Positions 7,997-15,016 of a stretch of 52,126 bases of DNA are shown one piece after another (within the stretch, counting starts at the first letter, position 1; each line of letters starts with the position of its first letter). A program made the position numbers and the translations under genes. The stretch is from NCBI GenBank assembly GCA_937899065.1, contig CALBPG010000131.1, forward strand, positions 1-52,126, read 5' to 3'. The notes beneath the pieces are model-generated. The model was given only the letters and a program-made list of their open reading frames with translations. It did no database searches and had not been told where the DNA came from. The DNA is from an uncultured Allomuricauda sp. (lineage in GTDB: Bacteria > Bacteroidota > Bacteroidia > Flavobacteriales > Flavobacteriaceae).

Positions 7997-9664
7997 TTAT
8001 CTTTCGCTGATTAATCTTCCGTTTTCTATCGTAATAATGCGCCCGCAACGTTCCGTCCAATTTGGATTCTCGCTAACGATAACCAAGGCCCAACAGTTGG
8101 TAGGGTCGGTAATGAAATCCATGATACGTTCCGCTTCTTGCTCTCCAAATTGATCTAGAGGGTCCTTTAGGATAAGAAGCTTTGGTCTACGTACGATACT
8201 TCGTGCCAAAACAATCTTTTTGGAAACCGTATATGGAATCTGTCTTCCTTCAGGATACAATATGGTTTTGAGTCCGTGTGGTTGTTCTTTAACAAACTGG
8301 GTCAGCCCAGTGCTTTCCAAGGCCCAATAGACATCTTCTTGAGAAATATCCTGACTCCCGAAAGTGATGTTATCCAAAATGCTTCCTTCGAACGGAGATT
8401 CCTCCGTCAAAGATTGTCCCAAATGCGAGCGATAGTAATTCAGGTTTACCCCTTGAAGGGCGACATTATTCACAAATATCTTGCCCTGGTCCGGTTCAAT
8501 AATACCTGCAATCAAACGCAGCAAGGTTGACTTACCCGAACCACTTGGACCTTGCAACAAAATGGTACAAGTAGGCGTAATGGTCAAGGAAACACTATCA
8601 ATAATCTTCTTGTCCCTTTCTGGAACGTTATAGGATACCTCATCCAACTCTACCGTAAAGCCTTCCTTTTCCGCGAACGGAGTTTCCCCTTCTTGTGGTT
8701 CCAAATCCTTATCCACAACCTGGCCCAACTTTTCAAGAGAGGTCAATAAATCGTAGAAGGTTTCCAGACCCAGAATCAGTTTCTCAACCGAACTGATGAC
8801 CAAAAGAATGATAATCTCCGCGGCCACAAACTGACCGATGTTCATTTCTTGATTCAATACCAACAAACCCCCAATTAAAAGCAAGCCAGCAGTGACCAAC
8901 ACCTTAAATCCAATCATTTGGATAAATTGGAGAATCAATACGCGGAAGTGGCTTTCGCGGGCATCTAAATAACCAGACACCAAACCATCGTTTTTATCAA
9001 TGGCATGAGAGGTTTTTCCGGAGAGTTTGAAACTCACCAAGCTTCTCGCCACCTCTTGCAACCAGTGGGCCACCTTGTATTTGTTCTTGGATTCGTCCAA
9101 GCTGGTTTCCAATCCTTTCTGTGCGGTAAACTTGAAAACCACATAAATCAATACAATGAGCAACAACCCATATATAATGAAGAAAGGATGGTAAAACGAT
9201 AGGAGCAACAATCCGAAAATGATTTGCAACAGTGCCGCTGGAAAGTCAATCAAGATTTTGGATAATGATTTTTGAACGGTTAGTGTATCAAAAAAACGAT
9301 TAGCCAGCTCGGGTGGATAATAATTGCGCAACTCACTCATTCGAATTTTCGGAAAGCGATAGGCAAACTCAAAGGAAGACCTAGTAAAGATTTTCTGCTG
9401 AACGTTTTCAATTATACGTATCTGCATCAACTGTAACACCCCGACAAAAGCTACTCCAAGGGTAACCAAAACCACCAATACAATCCAAGAGGTACTGACC
9501 TGTGCTCCCTGAATCAAGTTAATGATGGCCTGTATTCCCAAAGGAAGGGATAGGTTCACAAGACCTGCAAAAATCGCATAGTAAAATATCTGAAGGATGT
9601 CCTTCTTATCCAAGGCCAGCAGGCCAAGGAGACGCTGCCAGGCAGTTAGGATGTTCTTAGCCAT
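7997..9664 (-). CDS. ABC half-exporter (HlyB-like, no peptidase domain) with degenerate ATPase motifs
   Basis: 555 aa: a six-helix membrane domain (about 20-320) fused to a nucleotide-binding domain (about 335-555). Walker A is intact (GPSGSGKST, 372-380) and a Q-loop Gln sits near 417. The rest is eroded: the signature motif usually LSGGQ reads IPYTVSKK (476-483), Walker B ends LLILKDP instead of LLILDEP (496-502), and the switch His is replaced in VIVSENPN (E532). No second ABC subunit is present to complement it. It sits between a TetR gene (8-base overlap) and the HlyD gene, so a type I secretion or efflux role is expected, possibly with slow or non-hydrolytic ATP use. Substrate unknown. 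Confidence 0.88.
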   Translation of the reverse strand: MAKNILTAWQRLLGLLALDKKDILQIFYYAIFAGLVNLSLPLGIQAIINLIQGAQVSTSWIVLVVLVTLGVAFVGVLQLMQIRIIENVQQKIFTRSSFEFAYRFPKIRMSELRNYYPPELANRFFDTLTVQKSLSKILIDFPAALLQIIFGLLLLSFYHPFFIIYGLLLIVLIYVVFKFTAQKGLETSLDESKNKYKVAHWLQEVARSLVSFKLSGKTSHAIDKNDGLVSGYLDARESHFRVLILQFIQMIGFKVLVTAGLLLIGGLLVLNQEMNIGQFVAAEIIILLVISSVEKLILGLETFYDLLTSLEKLGQVVDKDLEPQEGETPFAEKEGFTVELDEVSYNVPERDKKIIDSVSLTITPTCTILLQGPSGSGKSTLLRLIAGIIEPDQGKIFVNNVALQGVNLNYYRSHLGQSLTEESPFEGSILDNITFGSQDISQEDVYWALESTGLTQFVKEQPHGLKTILYPEGRQIPYTVSKKIVLARSIVRRPKLLILKDPLDQFGEQEAERIMDFITDPTNCWALVIVSENPNWTERCGRIITIENGRLISER

Positions 9665-10343
9665 TGGAGTTGGGTTTTAAGGTCCGGAAGACCAAATCCA
9701 TAAAATATTCGGTTGGTGTCGTAGTTTCGTTGCAATCCGTCAACATCGGGAAGTGCTCTTGTAAAAAATATTGGTGTAATGACCCTTCCAAGATGGTACT
9801 TGCCAAACTGGATGGATAAGGATATTGGTCATCCCAGAGCACAATCATCTCGCGCAAGCGATTCACCAAACGTTTATAAATAACAAAATAACCGTCCTTG
9901 TTTTCCCGGTCTACTTCTTTGGTCAGGTATGATTTGGAGTATTCGTTGATAACGATTTTATTGAGCAAAACCTCATTGATATGCGAGAATGAAATATCCT
10001 CTTCCACGGTTTGCGTCAATATCTCAATCGCAAGTTGCAGCTTCTCTATTTTGTTGGCAATACCGTTGGTGGCAATCACCATTTTATATTCCAGCCAACC
10101 CCAGTACCACGAAGCCAAATACAACAACAACTTGTGTTTGTTTTCGAAATAGCGATAAATGGAGCTTTCATTGGATTTGATGCGCTCACCCAATTTCCGG
10201 AAGGTAAAACTCTCAAAACCCATTTCGTCAATCATCAAGATACTTTGCTCAATGATGCGTTTGCCCAAATCTGAGGACTCAGGGTCTTTCAAATAAATCT
10301 TGTCATTAATACCTATCCGTATAGAATGTATCAGTCTTTCCAT
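9657..10343 (-). CDS. TetR-family transcriptional regulator
   Basis: 228 aa. The N-terminal helix-turn-helix (about residues 27-72) reads ILMIDEMGFESFTFRKLGER, then SSIYRYFENKHKLL, the classic TetR recognition-helix pattern. The C-terminal ligand or dimer domain is not diagnostic. It is the first gene of the exporter operon, overlapping the ABC gene by 8 bases, so it most likely controls itself and the exporter. A cluster of ACTA/TAGT half-sites lies directly upstream and could be its operator. Confidence 0.9.
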   Translation of the reverse strand: MERLIHSIRIGINDKIYLKDPESSDLGKRIIEQSILMIDEMGFESFTFRKLGERIKSNESSIYRYFENKHKLLLYLASWYWGWLEYKMVIATNGIANKIEKLQLAIEILTQTVEEDISFSHINEVLLNKIVINEYSKSYLTKEVDRENKDGYFVIYKRLVNRLREMIVLWDDQYPYPSSLASTILEGSLHQYFLQEHFPMLTDCNETTTPTEYFMDLVFRTLKPNSNG

Positions 10344-10366
10344 AGTGGTTGATAGAATTTCGACAG

Positions 10367-10374
10367 CAAATATA
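10367..10374 (-). promoter_or_regulatory. -7 box of the tetR-exporter operon
   Basis: Minus-strand TATATTTG matches the Bacteroidota -7 consensus TAnnTTTG, 24 bases before the tetR ATG. I see no clear -33 TTG at the usual spacing. Confidence 0.5.
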
Positions 10375-10382
10375 AAAGTATT

Positions 10383-10432
10383 ACTATCATACTATAATAG
10401 TTTAACTACTTATTAACAATAGTAAAGCTACT
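10383..10432. promoter_or_regulatory. Candidate TetR operator cluster between divergent genes
   Basis: Within 50 bases there are three overlapping or adjacent dyads built from the same tetramer: ACTAT(N9)ATAGT at 10383-10401, TAGTTTAACTA at 10398-10408 (perfect, one-base centre), and AGTA-AAGC-TACT at 10421-10432. It lies between the TetR gene and the divergent secreted-protein gene. Repeated dyads near a TetR gene suggest autoregulation; binding is an inference. Confidence 0.45.
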
Positions 10433-10486
10433 TTATTGGCGATTAATTCTATCTTTACGATGGTAGCGTTTGAAAAAATGTAGCTT

Positions 10487-10864
10487 ATGAAAAGAAAATT
10501 ACTCTCCTATTTTGTTCTCGCCGCGCTCCTTCTGGGTTCACTCTCGGCTCAGCAAGAGTCCAAAACAATTAGTTTTGAACACTTTGCCAATAGTCGGGGC
10601 GACTTTGAAGGAGGCGCGGTATTAGAAATACCATATTCCGAAGTTATATTGTTGAACAACCCATTAAATACCAGTTCGGGATTTGGTATGACCCTAAATT
10701 TTCACGGTAATGTTTTAGTGGTGGACTACATGGAAGTACTCCCCAACGGAACGACCCAGGTGATTTTAAGAAGGGAAGACGGCAAAGATTTCTATGGATT
10801 TCGGCCTACCCTTAAGGCTATTTTAGTTAAAAACGAAGTAGCTGATATTTCAACAAACCGATAA
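10487..10864 (+). CDS. Small secreted protein, unknown function
   Basis: 125 aa with a clear signal peptide (MKRKLLSYFVLAALLLGSLS, then AQQ). I do not recognise a named domain. The C-terminal part (NGTTQVILRREDGKDFYGFRP) resembles the matching part of the next gene (NGYQVQLERADGGRFFNAYR), so the two look like old tandem duplicates. Both mature parts are predicted mostly beta. The gene lies divergent from the TetR gene and eight bases before the next ORF, so the two are probably co-transcribed. Confidence 0.75.
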   Translation: MKRKLLSYFVLAALLLGSLSAQQESKTISFEHFANSRGDFEGGAVLEIPYSEVILLNNPLNTSSGFGMTLNFHGNVLVVDYMEVLPNGTTQVILRREDGKDFYGFRPTLKAILVKNEVADISTNR

Positions 10865-10872
10865 AACTACAT

Positions 10873-11226
10873 ATGACTCGTTTTAGCATTCCAATTGCCA
10901 CATTGTTGGCGGTAGGCGCTCTATCCGCACAACAACAAACTGCTCAAATAAGTGCTGGCGACACTCTGGTCATCAAACAAGTAAGTGCTTTTGGTTACGA
11001 CCATATTTTGGTCCCTAAGAAAAATTTCATCATCAAAAAAGGTGGCATCCCCGATATGAAACGATTAAACGGCACTAAGGTTATCGTTTCAAGTGTTGAA
11101 AACCAAAATGGGTATCAAGTACAGCTTGAAAGGGCAGATGGAGGTCGTTTTTTCAACGCCTACCGTTCGCTTACGGCTGATGCTTACGAAGCGCTTCAAA
11201 CCGGTGAGTTGGTTCCAATCCGCTAA
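10873..11226 (+). CDS. Small secreted protein, paralogue of the preceding gene
   Basis: 117 aa with a signal peptide ending in LSAQQQ. The mature part begins with a beta-rich segment (ISAGDTLVIKQVSAFGYDHI) and ends in the shared block ERADGGRFFNAYR. Similarity to the upstream protein is weak but co-linear, with an equal distance from the block to the C-terminus. Function unknown. It is followed 11 bases later by a CutA-like gene. Confidence 0.72.
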   Translation: MTRFSIPIATLLAVGALSAQQQTAQISAGDTLVIKQVSAFGYDHILVPKKNFIIKKGGIPDMKRLNGTKVIVSSVENQNGYQVQLERADGGRFFNAYRSLTADAYEALQTGELVPIR

Positions 11227-11237
11227 GTTTTTGTTCC

Positions 11238-11552
11238 ATGATATTGGTTCACATTAGTTGTAAAACCGTAGCACAGGCAGATGCCGTGGTGACTTTTTTA
11301 CTCGAGGAAAAACTGATGTTGAACGCTTTGGTTTCCGAAAAAATGATGTACAAAACTTCCTTGAAAGGTCACATCAAGGCGGATAGTCGCGTGCTAGTCA
11401 TGGGTACCACAAAAGCGCTTTTATTCACTACCATCAATGAAAAAATCACTTCCAAATTTCCTAAAGAAACTCCGTTGGTATATGCCATGCCTATTGTGTA
11501 TATGGACGAAGAACAAGGTCATTTTTTAAGAGAAAACACCGAAAAAGTATAG
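11238..11552 (+). CDS. CutA-like divalent-cation-tolerance-family protein
   Basis: 104 aa without signal peptide, predicted to be a trimeric ferredoxin-like fold of the CutA1 group: first strand MILVHISCKT, helix AQADAVVTFLLEEKLMLNAL, and a late segment SKFPKETPLVYAMPIVYMD that matches the CutA pattern P..TPe....p. The usual CutA Cys and Trp positions are not all kept, so it is a divergent member. CutA proteins are structurally akin to PII signalling proteins; the biochemical role is unsettled. It sits 160 bases before the isocitrate dehydrogenase gene, beyond a palindrome, and is probably the last gene of the upstream cluster. Confidence 0.65.
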   Translation: MILVHISCKTVAQADAVVTFLLEEKLMLNALVSEKMMYKTSLKGHIKADSRVLVMGTTKALLFTTINEKITSKFPKETPLVYAMPIVYMDEEQGHFLRENTEKV

Positions 11553-11623
11553 ATTTTACTGGTGTTTTACTCTAGTACTGTCAAAGCAAAAGTTTCCTAT
11601 CAAACTATCCTGCAAATTTTCAT

Positions 11624-11644
11624 TACATAACAATTCGTTATGTA
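11624..11644. promoter_or_regulatory. Perfect inverted repeat upstream of the isocitrate dehydrogenase promoter
   Basis: TACATAAC-AATTC-GTTATGTA, eight-base arms with a five-base spacer and no mismatch. It ends three bases before the LysR-type box described next. It has no T-run, so it is more likely a protein-binding site than a terminator of the CutA-like gene. Confidence 0.5.
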
Positions 11645-11647
11645 TTT

Positions 11648-11696
11648 TATAATTAATATAAATAAAATTATATGAATTGTTCTTTCAATCTTTGCC
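11648..11696 (+). promoter_or_regulatory. Isocitrate dehydrogenase promoter with LysR-type T-N11-A box
   Basis: TATAATT (11648-11654), an 11-base spacer, and AATTATA (11666-11672) form a perfect dyad with the T-N11-A geometry of LysR regulators. Bases 11651-11696 align without gaps to 14408-14453 upstream of the sbtA operon: 33 of 46 identical, the spacer AATATAAATAA is identical, and both end in TTTGCC, 16 and 15 bases before the respective ATG. The TTTG is the 3' half of a -7 box and no -33 TTG is evident, as expected for an activated promoter. Confidence 0.65.
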
Positions 11697-11712
11697 AAAA
11701 TCTTAAAACAAC

Positions 11713-13149
11713 ATGGATAGAATTACTATAGCGAAAGGAGACGGCATAGGTCCTGAAATCATGGATGCCACTTTACAAATTTTGACCGCTGCCGGGGCCC
11801 AACTGGAATATGACGAAATAGAAGTGGGTGAAAATGTATATCTCAGCGGAAACACTTCTGGAATTTCAAAAGACGCTTGGGAAACCATTCGAAAAAACAA
11901 AATCTTTCTCAAGGCCCCTATCACAACCCCTCAAGGCGGTGGGTACAAAAGCTTGAACGTTACCACCCGAAAATCTTTGGGATTGTACGCCAACGTCCGA
12001 CCTTGCAAAAGCATACATCCTTTCGTGAAGACCAAACATCCTAAGATGGATGTGGTCATCATCCGTGAAAACGAAGAAGATTTGTATGCTGGGATTGAAC
12101 ACCAACAAACCGATGAAGTGGTGCAATGCTTAAAATTGATTTCTCGACCAGGTTGTGAGAAGATTGTACGTTACGCTATTGAGTATGCAAAACGTTACAA
12201 TCGCAAAAAAGTAACCTGTTTTACCAAGGATAATATCATGAAGCAAACCGATGGCTTGTTCCACAAAGTCTTTGATGAAATAGCACCAGAATACCCAGAA
12301 ATAGAAAGCGAACACTGGATTATCGACATAGGGGCTGCAAAATTAGCCGATACTCCAGAGAAGTTCGATGTGGTCGTGATGCCCAATCTTTATGGAGATG
12401 TATTGTCGGATGTCGCAGCGCAGATAACTGGCTCCGTTGGTTTGGCAGGCTCCGCAAACATCGGAGAAAGTTGTGCCATGTTTGAGGCGATACACGGGTC
12501 TGCACCGCGCCGTGCGGGTCAAAATTTGGCTAACCCTTCTGGATTGCTCCAAGGAGCTATCATGATGCTGAACCACCTCGGACAAAACGATGTAGCCGAA
12601 AAAGTAGAGAATGCCTGGCTTACCACCATGGAAGAAGGAATTCACACCTACGACATTTTTGATGAAGATATTAGCAAAGAAAAAGTAGGAACAAAAGAGT
12701 TTGCGCAAGCCGTAATCGCCAATTTGGGCAAAGTGCCCAATACCCTAAAAAAAGTAACGTACGAGAACAGCAACCCCTTAACCTTGCCCAAAACCGTTAG
12801 AAAAACACCTCAGGAAAAAATTCTTAAAGGTGTTGATATTTTCGTGCATTGGTCTGGTGAAGACCCGGATGCGATAGCCAAACAACTACAAGATATCGAA
12901 AACGAAAAGCTACACCTACAGGTCATCACCAATCGAGGCGTAAAGGTTTGGCCCAATGGATTTGAAGAAACGTTCTGTACCGATCACTGGAGGTGCCGCT
13001 ATGCCACAAGAAACGGTGCAGTAGTGGAAATGGCAGAAATTCCTCAATTGTTACAGCGTGCACTGGAAAACAACTTGGATGTAATCAAAACAGAAAACTT
13101 ATACTTTTTTGATGGAAAGCAAGCTTTTTCAATGGCTCAAGGGCAGTAA
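11713..13149 (+). CDS. icd: Isocitrate dehydrogenase, Thermus-type with C-terminal extension
   Basis: Beta-decarboxylating dehydrogenase converting isocitrate to 2-oxoglutarate and CO2, reversible at high CO2. Catalytic-core signs: GDGIGPE near the N-terminus, NVRPCKS, VVIRENEEDLYAGIEH, NLYGDVLSDVAAQ and EAIHGSAPRRAG. After residue about 335 comes a 140-residue extension containing KGVDIFVHW, VITNRGVKVWPN, DHWRCRYATR and ending FDGKQAFSMAQGQ; this is the extra domain of the Thermus thermophilus enzyme, not the monomeric NADP enzyme common in Bacteroidota. Coenzyme choice (NADP or NAD) cannot be decided by eye. The next gene starts inside its last 38 bases. The promoter is shared in pattern with the sbtA operon. 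Confidence 0.9.
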   Translation: MDRITIAKGDGIGPEIMDATLQILTAAGAQLEYDEIEVGENVYLSGNTSGISKDAWETIRKNKIFLKAPITTPQGGGYKSLNVTTRKSLGLYANVRPCKSIHPFVKTKHPKMDVVIIRENEEDLYAGIEHQQTDEVVQCLKLISRPGCEKIVRYAIEYAKRYNRKKVTCFTKDNIMKQTDGLFHKVFDEIAPEYPEIESEHWIIDIGAAKLADTPEKFDVVVMPNLYGDVLSDVAAQITGSVGLAGSANIGESCAMFEAIHGSAPRRAGQNLANPSGLLQGAIMMLNHLGQNDVAEKVENAWLTTMEEGIHTYDIFDEDISKEKVGTKEFAQAVIANLGKVPNTLKKVTYENSNPLTLPKTVRKTPQEKILKGVDIFVHWSGEDPDAIAKQLQDIENEKLHLQVITNRGVKVWPNGFEETFCTDHWRCRYATRNGAVVEMAEIPQLLQRALENNLDVIKTENLYFFDGKQAFSMAQGQ

Positions 13150-13465
13150 AAAACAACTGTCTCCAAAAGATTCCCCTGAAAAGGAAACCTGCTACCGGGT
13201 ACAACTGGTAGCGGGTCTCTTTGACCCTTCGGAATCAGCAGAATTGTTGTTGTCCTTGCTCAATTACAAAATCAAGTTCCATACCGTGCAATTGCTTAAC
13301 ATGGATGGAAACGATAGGGAAGGGCGCGAGAAATCGGAAAAACGCATTGCACAGTTGAAAAAGGCCAAACAGGAAGTAACCGATATTGTAGTGAATGCCA
13401 AAAACCAAGGGCAGCACCTTGAAATTATGAGTGATATCGCCCTACATCCCAAAAAGGTGAATTAA
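13112..13465 (+). CDS. Small cytoplasmic protein, family A/B partner of isocitrate dehydrogenase
   Basis: 117 aa, no signal peptide. Start chosen at ATG 13112 (a TTG lies one codon earlier); it overlaps icd by 38 bases, implying translational coupling. From about residue 30 it aligns with the 97-aa protein encoded before sbtA: VQLVAGLFDPSESAELLLSL against IQLVQGTFTASEACDVVTAL, then INFH/IKFH, KRIAQLKKAK against ERIAELEKEK, and a matching final strand. Predicted order strand-helix-strand-helix-strand. The first 25 residues are an extra charged segment absent from the paralogue. I do not recognise the family; a regulatory or subunit role beside the enzyme is an inference from context. Confidence 0.75.
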   Translation: MESKLFQWLKGSKKQLSPKDSPEKETCYRVQLVAGLFDPSESAELLLSLLNYKIKFHTVQLLNMDGNDREGREKSEKRIAQLKKAKQEVTDIVVNAKNQGQHLEIMSDIALHPKKVN

Positions 13466-14385
13466 TATTCTTCCAACCATTGGAAATGGGTTTGCATTAC
13501 CCTTTCCTTATCGGTATTCACATACTCCAAAAACGCCTCTGCCACAGGCGAAAGTTTCTTTTTCTGCAACCAAACCAAATTCCAGTTTGTGGTGATGGGT
13601 AAATTGCGCTGGGGAATGATAATCAATTCTCCTGTAACGATTTCACGGTGCACTCCTATCAAGGGCATAATGGAACAACCAAGTCCAGAGATTACGGCTT
13701 GCTTTACTGCTTCGTTGGAGGTTAGCTCTATTTTTTTGGCGACCGTGATTTCCTTTTGTGATAAATAACGCTCCATTGCCGCTCGGGTTGCCGAGCCTTT
13801 CTCACGAAAAATCAGTGGGGTATCTTTCGAGAACATGCTTTTGCTCAGCTTTACATTTTTGAAATACTTGGGGTTCGCCACCAAATGCAGAACATTTCGC
13901 ATCAAACCAACTTTGTTCAAGGATAAGTGGTCCGGTAAAACGGAAACCAATGCAAAATCCACTTCGTTCTCCTCAAGGCTTTCAACTACTCTTGCTTTAT
14001 TAGTCACGTCCATTATGAGGTCTACCCCGGTATGTTCTCGAATAAATCCTGAAAGGAAATAGGGCATCACATATTTTCCAGTCGATACCACTGAGATTTT
14101 CAACTTGCCAGCAAGCTCGCCTTGATACCCCAATAATTTATAGTTAATGCTCTCTACTTCTCTTAAAATCCGTTTAGCCGCCTCAGCGATTTCTTCACCA
14201 AAATCGGTAATGAACAATTGGCGGCCAACCACTTCAGTAAGCGGAATTGGAAACTGATTTTGAAAATTCTTCAGTTGAATGGAAACCGCAGGTTGGGTCA
14301 AGTGCAACTCTTCTGATGCCTTGGTAATACTTTGTTTTTCAGTAATTGTTAAGAATATTCGGAGTTGGTTTAATGTGTAATTCAT
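13462..14385 (-). CDS. LysR-family regulator (CbbR/CmpR-like)
   Basis: 307 aa. Residues 1-60 are the winged helix-turn-helix (LNQLRIFLTITEKQSITKAS, then LHLTQPAVSIQLKNF). Residues 90-295 are the periplasmic-binding-like effector domain. The general character is that of CbbR/CmpR/NdhR regulators of carbon fixation and bicarbonate uptake, some of which sense 2-oxoglutarate; that ligand is only a possibility here. It is divergent from the sbtA operon (83 bases between start codons) and its 3' end meets the icd partner gene with a 4-base overlap. Position between two operons with matching promoters makes it the obvious regulator of both. Confidence 0.92.
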   Translation of the reverse strand: MNYTLNQLRIFLTITEKQSITKASEELHLTQPAVSIQLKNFQNQFPIPLTEVVGRQLFITDFGEEIAEAAKRILREVESINYKLLGYQGELAGKLKISVVSTGKYVMPYFLSGFIREHTGVDLIMDVTNKARVVESLEENEVDFALVSVLPDHLSLNKVGLMRNVLHLVANPKYFKNVKLSKSMFSKDTPLIFREKGSATRAAMERYLSQKEITVAKKIELTSNEAVKQAVISGLGCSIMPLIGVHREIVTGELIIIPQRNLPITTNWNLVWLQKKKLSPVAEAFLEYVNTDKERVMQTHFQWLEEY

Positions 14386-14392
14386 AAAAATA

Positions 14393-14453
14393 TATTATCT
14401 AAAGCATAATAAATATAAATAAAAATATATGAGTCAAATAGTTCAACTTTGCC
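14393..14453 (+). promoter_or_regulatory. sbtA-operon promoter and LysR intergenic operator
   Basis: Contains the dyad TATTAT-N7-ATAATA (14393-14411) near the LysR start, and the 46-base block (14408-14453) that matches the icd promoter, including the identical 11-base AATATAAATAA and terminal TTTGCC. The arms of the T-N11-A dyad are imperfect here. Very AT-rich. Likely bound by the LysR product, which would control itself and the sbtA operon. Confidence 0.6.
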
Positions 14454-14468
14454 GTCAAAACAATAAAC

Positions 14469-14699
14469 ATGGAGAATAAATATTCTATTCCGGTAAAGGA
14501 AAGAACCAAAAGAAACAAAGTACTATGGTCGTCTTACAAAACGCATTTACGCAAAGCGCTTCTCTTAGGGGGAATTGTTTTTTTCATCGTACTATCCCTT
14601 CAAAATGACTTCCTTTTTCTTGACCAACTTCTTTTGGCCGGAGGCATTGTATTTATGTTAATCATTGGTGCTGCTATGGCCAAAAATGAAAATTCTTAA
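14469..14699 (+). CDS. Small two-helix membrane protein
   Basis: 76 aa: a basic N-terminal 30 residues (VKERTKRNK, then KTHLRK), followed by two hydrophobic helices (about 32-46 and 52-69) and a short polar tail. No family recognised. It is the first gene of the LysR-controlled sbtA operon, 17 bases before the next ORF, so it may assist or modulate the transporter; that is inference. Length and codon use look like a real gene, and the ATG is at the same distance from the shared promoter block as that of icd. Confidence 0.75.
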   Translation: MENKYSIPVKERTKRNKVLWSSYKTHLRKALLLGGIVFFIVLSLQNDFLFLDQLLLAGGIVFMLIIGAAMAKNENS

Positions 14700-14716
14700 G
14701 ATTACATTAGAAACTC

Positions 14717-15010
14717 ATGGAAACGTCTATTAAAACAGCACAGAAAATTCAGTTAGTACAGGGTACCTTCACTGCATCAGAAGCTTGCGATGTGGTTACC
14801 GCTTTGTTGAACGAGAAAATCAACTTTCACAAATTACAACGTTTGTCATGGTGTGAAGGTGATAAGGATGCCAACACAAAATATCCGGACGAACGTATCG
14901 CCGAACTTGAAAAAGAAAAGGTAATAGCCCGAGAATTCATCAACAGCCTTCGATATGAAGGAAAGCGATTGAAAATTGAAGGCACCCTGAACATCACTCT
15001 GGAAGAATAA
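14717..15010 (+). CDS. Small cytoplasmic protein, paralogue of the icd partner
   Basis: 97 aa, no signal peptide. Predicted strand (KIQLVQGTF), helix (SEACDVVTALLNEK), strand (INFHKLQRLSW), a charged loop with GDKDANTK, helix (ERIAELEKEKVIAREFINSL) and final strand (LKIEGTLNITLEE). It aligns over its full length with the protein encoded at 13112-13465. It lies six bases before sbtA. In cyanobacteria the gene next to sbtA encodes the PII-like protein SbtB; this protein occupies the same place but its fold order does not clearly match PII, so I do not call it SbtB. A regulator of the transporter is a reasonable hypothesis. Confidence 0.78.
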   Translation: METSIKTAQKIQLVQGTFTASEACDVVTALLNEKINFHKLQRLSWCEGDKDANTKYPDERIAELEKEKVIAREFINSLRYEGKRLKIEGTLNITLEE

Positions 15011-15016
15011 TTCTAC

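Noticed and set aside
11866..12708. Several minus-strand ORFs over the isocitrate dehydrogenase gene
   Set aside because: They lie fully inside a conserved coding region and show no recognisable protein pattern.
14717..15010. Calling the protein before sbtA a true SbtB/PII homologue
   Set aside because: Position fits, but the predicted order of strands and helices and the lack of recognisable PII motifs do not support it without a structure comparison.
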